From: Phycisphaerae bacterium
GTDB lineage: Bacteria; Planctomycetota; Phycisphaerae; UBA1845
NCBI GenBank assembly: GCA_021604825.1
Contig: BQJS01000105.1
Span: 1-16,253, forward strand
Direction: 5' to 3'
DNA length: 16,253 nt
The notes below the pieces were generated by a model that saw only the letters and a list, made by a program, of their open reading frames with translations, ran no database searches and had not been told where the DNA came from. The position numbers and the translations under genes are program-made. Below are positions 1-7,003 of the stretch, piece by piece. Each line of letters begins with the position of its first letter. Position 1 is the first letter of the stretch.

Positions 1-282
1 GGCAACATTGATGACGTCGCCCGTGCGGATGCTTTCACCGGCGATGCCGCGGTCGGCGCTGAATCGGATTTCGCTGGTTCCGGTGGCGACTCGGCTATAA
101 AGCTCGTGGGCTTTCGGGTCGTATAGAAAGACGGTCGTGCGTTCGCAGTTGAGAACGTGATTCGATGCGTCGGCGATTTGCTCGAGCAGCGGTGTGAGTT
201 CGGTCGTCGCTCCAAGCCGGCGCGAAATATCCAGAAGGGTGGTGAGGTCGGCAATCTGGCGCTCGGCGTTTGGGCTGGACAT
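1..282 (-). CDS. GAF-domain protein, N-terminal part (cut by window edge)
   Basis: The reading frame is open from an ATG at 282 to base 1, giving the first 94 residues, so the gene continues past the left edge. It begins MSSPNAERQIADLTTLLDIS. Then come an amphipathic helix (LTPLLEQIADASNHVLNCER), a strand with TTVFLYDPKAHELYS, and GTSEIRFSADRGIAGESIRTGDVINVA. The order of the TTVFLYD strand, the RFSADRGIAGESIRTG loop and the following VINVA strand is typical of a GAF domain. GAF domains bind small ligands or mediate signalling and are usually fused to a catalytic output such as a PP2C phosphatase, kinase, cyclase or sigma-54 activator. The output domain here is outside the window. The start is preceded by a weak GGGA about 12 nt upstream. 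The gene lies 130 bp downstream of clpP on the same strand with no clear terminator between, so cotranscription is possible. Confidence 0.8.
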   Translation of the reverse strand, partial: MSSPNAERQIADLTTLLDISRRLGATTELTPLLEQIADASNHVLNCERTTVFLYDPKAHELYSRVATGTSEIRFSADRGIAGESIRTGDVINVA

Positions 283-412
283 GCTGGTAGAATCCCAGCT
301 TCAATCAACAAATGCAAGCCAAGATCGACCCTTGGGGGATTGCGCACGGACATCCTGCAGGTCCAAGGTCAGACCCGATGACAATTGAATTATCATGCTT
401 TGGGGATTTTGG

Positions 413-1021
413 CTAGGCTTCCGGCATGCGTTCTAGCATGACGTCGCAAAGGCCATAGTCGATGGCCTCACCGGCTTCGAGCCACTTGTTGCGGTCGCAA
501 TCTTTTTCGACCTCTGCCATCTTCTTGCCGCTGCGGGCGGAGATGATTTCGTAGAGTCGCTTGCGGAGTCGAACGATTTCTTCAGCTTCGATTGCGAGGT
601 CCGTAGCGCTGCCCTGCATGACGCCACCGAGAAGCGGTTGGTGCAGCAGGACGCGTGAATTCGGCAAAGCAAATCGTTTGCCTTTTTCGCCACCGCACAA
701 GAGGACCGCTCCCATGCTCGCGGCCATCCCGACGCAGTACGTTGCCACAGAGCATCGCAGGAATTGCATCGTGTCGTAAATCGCCAAGCCGGCTGACACG
801 CTTCCTCCGGGCGAGTTGATGTAGAAGTGGATGTCGGCCTTCGGGTCTTCGTTTGAAAGAAACAACATCTGTGCGACGATCAGGTTGGCCGATTCATCGT
901 CCACGCCGCCGGCTAGAAAGACAATGCGGTCTTTCAGCAATCGCGAAAAAATGTCATAAGCTCGTTCGCCGCGTCCGGATGATTCAATGACAAACGGGAT
1001 GTTGTAATTCATGGAGGCCAT
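413..1021 (-). CDS. clpP: ATP-dependent Clp protease proteolytic subunit, with Asn at the catalytic Asp position
   Basis: This 202-residue protein matches the usual length of ClpP, the cytoplasmic serine peptidase that forms a 14-subunit barrel fed by ClpX or ClpA/C ATPases. It has the canonical start [20 protein letters not shown], the oxyanion strand [13 protein letters not shown] (residues 66-78), the nucleophile motif GMAASMG with Ser102, and LLHQP with His127. The usual ERDTERDRFL segment reads [10 protein letters not shown] here, so the third triad residue aligns with Asn178 (codon AAC, 488-490), not Asp. The HQP region also carries two extra residues compared with E. coli. An Asn-for-Asp change is known in Listeria ClpP1, which works mainly in mixed ClpP1/ClpP2 complexes; a similar partnership with the neighbouring ClpP is my inference. 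The ATG at 1021 has GAGGGA about 7 nt upstream, while the later Met4 has none. The gap to the upstream clpP is 98 bp. Confidence 0.95.
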   Translation of the reverse strand: MASMNYNIPFVIESSGRGERAYDIFSRLLKDRIVFLAGGVDDESANLIVAQMLFLSNEDPKADIHFYINSPGGSVSAGLAIYDTMQFLRCSVATYCVGMAASMGAVLLCGGEKGKRFALPNSRVLLHQPLLGGVMQGSATDLAIEAEEIVRLRKRLYEIISARSGKKMAEVEKDCDRNKWLEAGEAIDYGLCDVMLERMPEA

Positions 1022-1119
1022 TTTGTGTTCCCTCGCCGATTTCTGGCGTGTTCATTTTGGTTCAGATGACTGGCAAGCAAGAGCAGTCAATGTTCCCGAT
1101 TCGCGACCAAGCCCTGCGA

Positions 1120-1755
1120 TCACTTTTTCTTCTTCTTGTCTTTTTCAGCATTGGTACCGTGATCGAGGATCTCATCGACGACGCCGTATTCCAAGGCCTC
1201 TTTGGCATTGAGGTAGCGATCGCGCTCGGTGTCTTCGGTCACTTGATCGACGGTCTTTCCGGTCGTCTCCGAGATGATCTCATTGAGACGGCGCTTGTCG
1301 CGAAGGACTTCCTCGGCTTGGATGCGAATGTCTTCAGCCTGCCCGGTGATGCCGCCGTAGGGCTGGTGGAGCATGATCTTGGCGTTGGGCAGAATGAATC
1401 GCTTGCCCTTGGTGCCCGCCATCAAAACGACGGCTGCCCCACTGGCTGCCTGGCCAATGCAATAGGTCGCGATCTTGCAACCGACGAGCTGCATGGTGTC
1501 GTAAATCGCCAGCGTCTGGTCAACCAAACCGCCTGGCGAATTGATGTAGAGATTGATGTCTTGATCGCGTTTGATGGACTGCAAGTAGAGCAGTCGCATG
1601 ATCGTGGCGCTGGCGCTTCGTTCCGAAATGGGACCGGCGAGGAAAATAATCCGGTTTTCCAGCAGCATGTCCTCGATCGACATTTCGCGGGTGCGCTGGT
1701 ACGCCGGGAACTGATTCGTCGTCTGGATCGGTAGGTGACCGATTTCGTGCATCAT
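1120..1755 (-). CDS. clpP: ATP-dependent Clp protease proteolytic subunit, second copy with full triad
   Basis: This is a 211-residue ClpP peptidase. The catalytic triad is complete: Ser105 in GQAASGAA, His130 in IMLHQPYGG and Asp179 in DTERDRYL, with the same Ser-to-Asp distance as E. coli ClpP. The LYINSPGGLVDQ strand and the LEYGVVDEIL end are also typical. The N-terminus (QRTREMSIEDMLLENRIIFL) lacks the RGER segment of housekeeping ClpP, as in several divergent second copies. The C-terminus adds a short lysine tail (AEKDKKKKK). The frame starts with two Met codons; AAGGA lies 4 nt before the first and 7 nt before the second (1752), so the second may be the true start. The gene sits 124 bp after tig and 98 bp before the other clpP, all on one strand, which suggests an operon of folding and degradation functions. 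Confidence 0.96.
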   Translation of the reverse strand: MMHEIGHLPIQTTNQFPAYQRTREMSIEDMLLENRIIFLAGPISERSASATIMRLLYLQSIKRDQDINLYINSPGGLVDQTLAIYDTMQLVGCKIATYCIGQAASGAAVVLMAGTKGKRFILPNAKIMLHQPYGGITGQAEDIRIQAEEVLRDKRRLNEIISETTGKTVDQVTEDTERDRYLNAKEALEYGVVDEILDHGTNAEKDKKKKK

Positions 1756-1793
1756 GCATTCCTTCTTTCAGGACAATCCGTTGTGGCCCACAA

Positions 1794-1812
1794 ATGCGTC
1801 CTAATGACGCAT
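1794..1812 (-). other. stem-loop between tig and clpP
   Basis: ATGCGTC and GACGCAT form a perfect 7-bp stem around a 5-nt loop. On the minus strand it is followed only by a short TTTGT, so it is a weak terminator at best. It could limit read-through from tig into clpP or act as an RNA processing or stability element. The function is inferred from position alone. Confidence 0.4.
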
Positions 1813-1879
1813 CCAAGGCATCTAATCGGTGCGACGGATAACTCTAGGAGTCACCTCTCAAACGGCAAATGAGCCGCGA

Positions 1880-3430
1880 TTACTTCTTATCATCGGCTTT
1901 TTTCTTCTTGGTCTTGGTTGCCGTCTTCTTCTTGGTGGTCTTCTTATCGGACGCGGCTTTCTTCTTGGGGGCGCCCTCGGTTATCTCCGCATCGCCCAGC
2001 AGCATTTCGAGGATTTTTTCATCACGAAGCTGCACGTATAGCGTGCGGAGGTGCCCTGTGCTGATGATTTCGTCCCGGACGCGGTCAAATCGGCGGTTGC
2101 GGCGGGCGGCGATCATGGCGATAGCGTTGTTGACTTCTTCCTCGCTGATGTTGACGTCATTTTCCTCAGAGATTTTGTCCATAATGAACACGAGCTTTAG
2201 CTCACTACGGGCGCGGGCTGAGGCCTCAAGCCGCAATTCGTCGGCGTGCTTGGAAATCTCACTATCGGGGATGCCCTGACGATAGAGGTTCATCATCTGT
2301 TGACCGACCAGATGTTCGGTGTGTCGTTGCGACACGCCCTCGGGGACGTCGAAATCGGCTAGCTCGAGCAAATGGTCCTTGACCTGTTGCCGCATTTCTT
2401 TGCGGACCTGCTGGTCGAGCGACTGCTGCATGTTTTCTTTGATGTAATCTTCAAACTCTTTGCGTTTCTCGAACCCAATCGATGAGAGATACTCGTCGTC
2501 CAACTCTGGCACTTCGAGACGCTTGACCTGCGCGATCGCGAGGGTGACCTCGGCTGGTTTGGATCGAAGCTCGACGTCGGTGTAGTCGTCGGGAAGCGTG
2601 ACCTTGACCGAAACCTTGTCGCCGATCTTCTTGCCGGTCGCTGCTTTGCCAAAGCCTTCCATCAGGATGCCGTCGTATCGTTGATCACGGACAGCCAGTT
2701 CGGCATCGTCTTCGGTCTTGATGGTCGAGCCATCGCACACCACGGTCATCGATCCGACGACCACATCATCCGCGACAGTCTTGCCATCTTCGACTGGCAT
2801 GTATGTTCCGCGCATCATGTTCATGCGCTTGATTTCTTCGTCCACATCCTTTTTGGCAACCTTCAGTTCCGGTTTTGAAACTTTGATGCCCTTGAGGTCT
2901 GGAAGTTCAAACACCGGACGCACTTCGACTTCGCACTCGATATCCCAGTCGCCATCGGTCGGGCACTTCAAATGGGGGAGTGCTTCGGAAAGCGGTAGGA
3001 GTTGTTCGACATCAACGGACTGGGCATTGCCTTTCTTGTCGGCGCGATCTTCGGACACGGTGACGCGAACCAACGGGTCACCCAACGCGTCGATCGATTC
3101 TTTCTCGATGCCCGCGAGGTAAGCGCTACTGACGAGTTGGTGGTTGACCTCTTCGCCGACCTCACCGCCGAAACGCTTTTCGATCAGCTTCTGCGGTGCC
3201 CGACCGGGTCGAAATCCGGGGACGGAGGCCTTTTCGCGGAGCTCGTCATAACGATTATCGAGTTGCTCATCGATGTTCGCCCGAGGGATTGTGATGACGA
3301 CCTTTTTGCGCAGGGAGCCGATTTCGTCCACTTTGACGCTGATGACATCCTTGAGTTTATCCTGAAGCGACTGCTCATCGATGCTGGCGTCAGCCACCTG
3401 TTCTTCAGGGGCAGTGTGGGGTCTGGTCAT
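1880..3430 (-). CDS. tig: Trigger factor (ribosome-associated chaperone and prolyl isomerase)
   Basis: This 516-residue protein is longer than E. coli trigger factor (432). The N-terminal ribosome-binding domain contains GFRPGRAP (residues 72-79), the signature loop that docks on ribosomal protein L23. Next comes an FKBP-like middle region (about 195-290, including DDVVVGSMTV, GILMEGFGKA and KVTLPDDY), then the helical chaperone arms. The extra length comes partly from an insertion before the FKBP region and partly from a lysine-rich tail of about 30 residues rich in K, T, A and D. The ATG at 3430 is preferred because AGGAG lies 10 nt upstream; an in-frame ATG at 3451 would add 7 residues but has no ribosome-binding site. 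Trigger factor folds nascent chains. Its place ahead of clpP is conserved in many bacteria, although clpX is not seen here. Confidence 0.95.
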   Translation of the reverse strand: MTRPHTAPEEQVADASIDEQSLQDKLKDVISVKVDEIGSLRKKVVITIPRANIDEQLDNRYDELREKASVPGFRPGRAPQKLIEKRFGGEVGEEVNHQLVSSAYLAGIEKESIDALGDPLVRVTVSEDRADKKGNAQSVDVEQLLPLSEALPHLKCPTDGDWDIECEVEVRPVFELPDLKGIKVSKPELKVAKKDVDEEIKRMNMMRGTYMPVEDGKTVADDVVVGSMTVVCDGSTIKTEDDAELAVRDQRYDGILMEGFGKAATGKKIGDKVSVKVTLPDDYTDVELRSKPAEVTLAIAQVKRLEVPELDDEYLSSIGFEKRKEFEDYIKENMQQSLDQQVRKEMRQQVKDHLLELADFDVPEGVSQRHTEHLVGQQMMNLYRQGIPDSEISKHADELRLEASARARSELKLVFIMDKISEENDVNISEEEVNNAIAMIAARRNRRFDRVRDEIISTGHLRTLYVQLRDEKILEMLLGDAEITEGAPKKKAASDKKTTKKKTATKTKKKKADDKK

Positions 3431-3485
3431 TGTGGACACTCCTGTGATCATTCGCGGGGAACGCGCAAGATTGCCGTTTTTCCCC

Positions 3486-3499
3486 TGTCTTCGAAGACA
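3486..3499. promoter_or_regulatory. 14-bp perfect palindrome upstream of tig
   Basis: TGTCTTCGAAGACA equals its own reverse complement. It lies 56 bp upstream of the tig start codon and about 230 bp before the aldolase. A perfect dyad of this size in a divergent intergenic region is a candidate operator for a dimeric regulator. It does not match CIRCE, LexA or other operators I can recognise. No convincing promoter was found beside it. Confidence 0.4.
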
Positions 3500-3593
3500 A
3501 ACCGGCGTAGCCTACCGCACGGTTCGCACCCTAGCAACTGCCCGTACCCGATTCGCTTGCTGGGCAGAATCAGCCGATACTACAGAGGAGAAC

Positions 3594-3646
3594 CGGCTTC
3601 GCAATCCCCGCCGACGGCAGTCTGATCTCCGTCGGGCTCGAAGCCG
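3594..3646. other. two-tier inverted repeat in the aldolase leader region
   Basis: An outer 8-bp stem (CGGCTTCG at 3594-3601 with CGAAGCCG at 3639-3646) encloses an inner 7-bp stem (CCGACGG at 3611-3617 with CCGTCGG at 3629-3635). The left internal bulge is 9 nt, the right one 3 nt, and the apical loop 11 nt. Four T residues follow at 3647-3650. If transcribed toward the aldolase this would fold into an interrupted hairpin 80 nt before the start codon, which could be an attenuator or a leader structure. No known riboswitch class is recognised. Confidence 0.45.
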
Positions 3647-3726
3647 TTTTCCAGTGTCAAGAAATATGGTAGCCTCTCGCCTGATTCGTCAAAATCGGTG
3701 CAAACACCATCAATGGAGTCGAAACC

Positions 3727-4776
3727 ATGAGTGCAATCCACGACCTGCTCGGAAGCGAAGCCGACTCACTGCTCGGGTACAAGTGTACGGGCATTGATCA
3801 ATCGTTGTTGACCCTGCCAGGGCCCAGCTACGTGGACGATGTCTTTTCATCGACCGATCGGACTCTCCCCGTGATGCGATCCATGCAGCAGTTACTCGAT
3901 GCCGGACGTCTTGGCGGGACCGGATACGTCTCGATCCTTCCGGTCGACCAGGGGATCGAGCATACGGCTGGCTCGTCCTTTGCTCCGAATCCGATCTACT
4001 TCGACCCGGAGAATATCGTCAAGCTGGCGATCGAGGGGGGCTGCAACTGCGTGGCTTCGACGCTTGGCGTCCTGGGTTCGGTTGCCCGAAAATATGCCCA
4101 CAGGATTCCGTTCCTCGTCAAGCTGAACCACAACGAGCTGTTGACCTATCCGAACAAGTACGACCAGATCATGTTTGCCAACGTGCAACAGGCGTACGAC
4201 ATGGGTGCGGTGGCGGTCGGGGCGACGATCTACTTCGGTTCGGAAGAATCCAACCGTCAGATTCAGGAAGTGGCTGAAGCATTCCACCACGCCCACGAAT
4301 TGGGAATGGTGACGGTGCTCTGGTGCTATCTTCGCAACAGCGGGTTCAAGAAAGACGGCGTCGATTATCACGTCGCCGCAGACATGACCAGCCAAGCGAA
4401 TCATCTCGGTGTGACCATCGAAGCCGACATCATCAAGCAGAAGCAAGCCGAGAACCGCGCCGGGTTCAGCACGCTCAACTTCGCCAAGACACACAAAGAC
4501 GTTGACGGAAAGCTGACGTCAGACAATCCGATTGATCTGACCCGTTACCAAGTGGCTGGTTGCTATCTTGGACGAATGGGCTTGATCAATTCCGGCGGTG
4601 CGTCGGGTGCCAACGATTTCGCCGATGCCGCCAAGACGGCTGTCATCAACAAGCGGGCTGGCGGAATGGGATTGATCTCAGGGCGAAAGGCGTTTCAGCG
4701 TCCGATGGAAGAGGGCGTCAAACTCTTGAATCTGATCCAAGACGTTTACCTCGACGAGTCGATCACGATCGCCTAG
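3727..4776 (+). CDS. fbaB: Class I fructose-bisphosphate aldolase, DhnA/FbaB type
   Basis: This 349-residue protein aligns almost end to end with E. coli FbaB (350 residues) as I recall it. Shared blocks include [16 protein letters not shown] (residues 65-80), [51 protein letters not shown] and [16 protein letters not shown]. The Schiff-base lysine of the family corresponds to Lys237 in ADIIKQK. The enzyme cleaves fructose 1,6-bisphosphate to dihydroxyacetone phosphate and glyceraldehyde 3-phosphate without a metal, in glycolysis and gluconeogenesis; it acts in the cytoplasm. The start has GGAG 8 nt upstream (TGGAGTCGAAACC then ATG). It is a single-gene unit, divergent from tig and convergent with the next gene. 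A related aldolase-family role (ADTH synthase or Lsr-type) is less likely because the similarity to FbaB spans the full length. Confidence 0.96.
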   Translation: MSAIHDLLGSEADSLLGYKCTGIDQSLLTLPGPSYVDDVFSSTDRTLPVMRSMQQLLDAGRLGGTGYVSILPVDQGIEHTAGSSFAPNPIYFDPENIVKLAIEGGCNCVASTLGVLGSVARKYAHRIPFLVKLNHNELLTYPNKYDQIMFANVQQAYDMGAVAVGATIYFGSEESNRQIQEVAEAFHHAHELGMVTVLWCYLRNSGFKKDGVDYHVAADMTSQANHLGVTIEADIIKQKQAENRAGFSTLNFAKTHKDVDGKLTSDNPIDLTRYQVAGCYLGRMGLINSGGASGANDFADAAKTAVINKRAGGMGLISGRKAFQRPMEEGVKLLNLIQDVYLDESITIA

Positions 4777-4811
4777 TGCCATGTTCGCATAAGCACGTCG
4801 TATAATGTTTC

Positions 4812-4831
4812 GCAGCGATTCAATTCGTTGC
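4812..4831. other. weak stem-loop between convergent genes
   Basis: GCAGCGA and TCGTTGC pair (one G-T wobble) around a 6-nt loop in the 79-bp gap between the aldolase and the convergent secreted-protein gene. There is no T tract on either side, so it is at most a weak or Rho-assisted end point. Confidence 0.25.
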
Positions 4832-4855
4832 CTGATTCTAAGACCAAGCGGACTG

Positions 4856-6352
4856 CTAGGGCGTATTGCCCGTTGGCGGTGCGTCTTTGGTCTTAGTGTC
4901 TCTTGGGGCGGCGGTTTTCGGTTTGGGGCTTTTTGGATTGTTCTTGGTGGCATTTTCCACGTTCTTTTTCATCTCTTCGGAAACGACGCCTTGTTTTTCG
5001 GTGTAGACGTTCGCCCAGACGACAATGTCTTTCTTCATGTCGGACTTGTCATCGACGCCATCGACGCCGACCGAATACACGACCTCCGCATCACCACCGG
5101 GTCGGAATAAAAAGTCCTTGCCGGTGTATGGATCGATGCGGCAATAGGCGACAGCCGGGTGCTTGAGGACGTCGAGCGATCGCGGCCAAATTCCGGTGCG
5201 CTTGTAGTGCATGGACTTTTCGAGAAACAGCCGCGAACCGCGCCGAAGCGCCTCGGTGCGAAATGTCGTCTGCACCGCAAAGCCAATTTGCGGAACGAGA
5301 CACTCCATCCCGTCAAAGCCTTCCCAATACTCTTTCTCGATTTTCGCGATTTGGCTCTTCAGATCGACGACGTAGGGCTTGGCCAAGAGCAAACGCATCT
5401 GCTCATAGTAATTGTGTATCGCATTGGCCAGCACCACGGGATCCGCCGATGCGAGCTTCGCACATGTCGGGTGGACCCTCTTCTGATTTCGCATCGTAGC
5501 CCCAAAGAATTGATCAACAGTCTTTTGGTTGATTTTGGGCTTTGAGTTGGTTCCCGGGGCGAGTCCGTCCATGCAGAAGTGCTGGAGTTGCTGAAGGGCT
5601 GACGCCTCTGAAAAATAGAGTGAACGGGCGTATAACTGAGTCACCGGGTTACAGTCAAATTGATCAAACGCCACCATGATTTCGTCCCACACGTGAGTGC
5701 GATGCATGAAACTGCGGAGCGCCGTGAGGACTTGCGTGTAAACCACGTTGCGTTGCCCGGCGGAGAAGAATTGCTCTTCGAGGCTTGGCAGACGACTCAT
5801 GTGATCGGCCAACGCGAGATTCGATTGGGCCGCATCGATCAGGTATTCGGTCTTGACGACATTCCCATCGACGCGCCATCCGCGGGCAAACATCATCTGC
5901 CCGAGAGCCCGACCGTTGACAAAGCGCGAGACCGGACGGTCGCAGAGGAATTTCAAGCCGTTAAGCCGGCGCACCGTCATGTGTTTCTTGGTGGCGGCTT
6001 CCATGAGCGGTTGCTTGTACTTCTTCTCGAGTCGCTGAATCCAAGCGGCCAGATCGGGCTTGTCGGTGACCTTCCAATCTTGCGGATTGTTTAGGATCTC
6101 AACCATTTGAATGCGAGCGTTACCCGTCGCGTCGAGCTTCAGTTTTCTCGCTTCGGGACCAAAGAACAGCGGGTCGTATAACGGTAGCGCATCGCTTTCC
6201 GATCTGGGCGCGAACTGTTCGAAGTACCATGCCGTATAATCGACAGGCGTTTTGAAGTCCGGAAGGGGTGGCGGTTTGATGGGGTTGAGTTGACCATGTG
6301 CCGAATGAATCGACGTGACCACAAAGCAAAACACAATTGCGCAAGTTCGCAT
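4856..6352 (-). CDS. Secreted protein of unknown function with a DPYTGK / YSVGVDGVDD C-terminal motif
   Basis: This 498-residue protein begins with an export signal, MRTCAIVFCFVVTSIHSAHG, with likely cleavage near AHG-Q, so it should be exported. The body is mostly helical and charged and has no catalytic motif I recognise. Near residues 400-445 is a block (RIDPYTGKDFLF, then VVYSVGVDGVDDKSD) that resembles the pseudopilin-like ending found in many planctomycete exported proteins and in type II secretion protein G. The tail (about 35 residues) is rich in Lys, Pro, Thr and Asn and is probably disordered. The ATG at 6352 is chosen because CGGAGAA lies 8 nt upstream and the signal peptide follows at once; the longer frame begins with TTG at 6382 and has no support. 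A promoter candidate lies at 6396-6425. The exact role is unknown. Confidence 0.85.
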   Translation of the reverse strand: MRTCAIVFCFVVTSIHSAHGQLNPIKPPPLPDFKTPVDYTAWYFEQFAPRSESDALPLYDPLFFGPEARKLKLDATGNARIQMVEILNNPQDWKVTDKPDLAAWIQRLEKKYKQPLMEAATKKHMTVRRLNGLKFLCDRPVSRFVNGRALGQMMFARGWRVDGNVVKTEYLIDAAQSNLALADHMSRLPSLEEQFFSAGQRNVVYTQVLTALRSFMHRTHVWDEIMVAFDQFDCNPVTQLYARSLYFSEASALQQLQHFCMDGLAPGTNSKPKINQKTVDQFFGATMRNQKRVHPTCAKLASADPVVLANAIHNYYEQMRLLLAKPYVVDLKSQIAKIEKEYWEGFDGMECLVPQIGFAVQTTFRTEALRRGSRLFLEKSMHYKRTGIWPRSLDVLKHPAVAYCRIDPYTGKDFLFRPGGDAEVVYSVGVDGVDDKSDMKKDIVVWANVYTEKQGVVSEEMKKNVENATKNNPKSPKPKTAAPRDTKTKDAPPTGNTP

Positions 6353-6395
6353 TTGAATTGTTCTCCGAGATTTGATGCCCAAACACGTTTATGAA

Positions 6396-6425
6396 CTTAT
6401 AATACACCGGCCGATCGGTTGGCAA
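6396..6425 (-). promoter_or_regulatory. sigma-70-like promoter of the secreted-protein gene
   Basis: On the minus strand TTGCCA (-35, five of six matches to TTGACA) and TATAAG (-10, five of six matches to TATAAT) are separated by 18 bp. The predicted start would leave a leader of about 37 nt containing the GGAG ribosome-binding site of the gene starting at 6352. This is the best promoter match I found in the window. Confidence 0.55.
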
Positions 6426-6533
6426 CACGCGCCGGCTTGGTGAAATGTCCATGTTACAATTCCGATCCGCGAAGAACCGATTGTAACGACGATACTTCAT
6501 TTACGGCTTATCGAGCAGGTGGAGATAACACAA

Positions 6534-6980
6534 ATGGGTGAAGAAATGGGACGGAAGATTCTGGCGATCGCAGTCCGGACAGAGAAAAACGGTCCGATGC
6601 AGGAAATCGAGCAGGTTGACGTGAGTCCGGATGATGGCTTGGAAGGAGATCTGCCCGCAGCCGCCCACCGCCGCATCACGCTGCTATCGACTGAGCAGTG
6701 GACCGAAACCACCAAAGGCCTCGGTGCCGATCTTCCTTGGCACACCCGCCGAGCCAACGTGCTGCTGGAGGGCGGTTCGCTTGAAGACTTGATCGGAAGC
6801 ACAATCCGTCTTGGAAACCTAAAAGTCAAAGTCAATGCCGAAACCAAGCCCTGCGGTCTGATGGATAAGATTCACATGGGATTGCGCGAAGCGTTGGTGC
6901 CGGATTGTCGTGGTGGGGTCTACGGCGAAATCGTAGAGGGTGGGACGATCAAAGTGGGGGACGCACTCAAAGTCGGCTAG
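6534..6980 (+). CDS. MOSC-domain protein (molybdenum cofactor sulfurase C-terminal-like)
   Basis: This 148-residue single-domain protein shows the MOSC pattern: GLEGD (residues 35-39), RRITLLSTEQW (46-56), RRANVLLEGG with the following LIGSTIRLGNLKVKV, ETKPCGLMDKIHMGL with the conserved Cys107, and a final RGGVYGEIVEGGTIKVGD. MOSC domains use this Cys in sulfur or metal-sulfur chemistry linked to molybdenum enzymes, and relatives such as YiiM and YuaD are small standalone forms. The substrate of this protein is not known. The ATG at 6534 has GGAG 9 nt upstream; an in-frame GTG at 6519 would add five residues but overlaps that ribosome-binding site. It is divergent from the secreted-protein gene and ends 23 bp from the convergent kinase gene. 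No molybdenum cofactor genes are nearby. Confidence 0.9.
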   Translation: MGEEMGRKILAIAVRTEKNGPMQEIEQVDVSPDDGLEGDLPAAAHRRITLLSTEQWTETTKGLGADLPWHTRRANVLLEGGSLEDLIGSTIRLGNLKVKVNAETKPCGLMDKIHMGLREALVPDCRGGVYGEIVEGGTIKVGDALKVG

Positions 6981-7003
6981 GTCGAATTGCTTGGGCGTAT
7001 CGT

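Noticed and set aside
1048..1734. 228-codon plus-strand open frame opposite clpP
   Set aside because: It is the antisense shadow of a clear clpP gene; its sequence has no family motif and no ribosome-binding site.
3002..3625. 207-codon plus-strand open frame opposite tig
   Set aside because: Antisense shadow of the trigger factor gene running into the intergenic region; no recognisable domain.
3452..3726. CIRCE or other known heat-shock operator upstream of tig
   Set aside because: No TTAGCACTC-N9-GAGTGCTAA-like sequence is present; only an unrelated 14-bp palindrome was found.
4801..4806. Perfect TATAAT on the plus strand after fbaB
   Set aside because: No -35-like hexamer lies 16-18 bp upstream and no plus-strand gene follows in the convergent interval.
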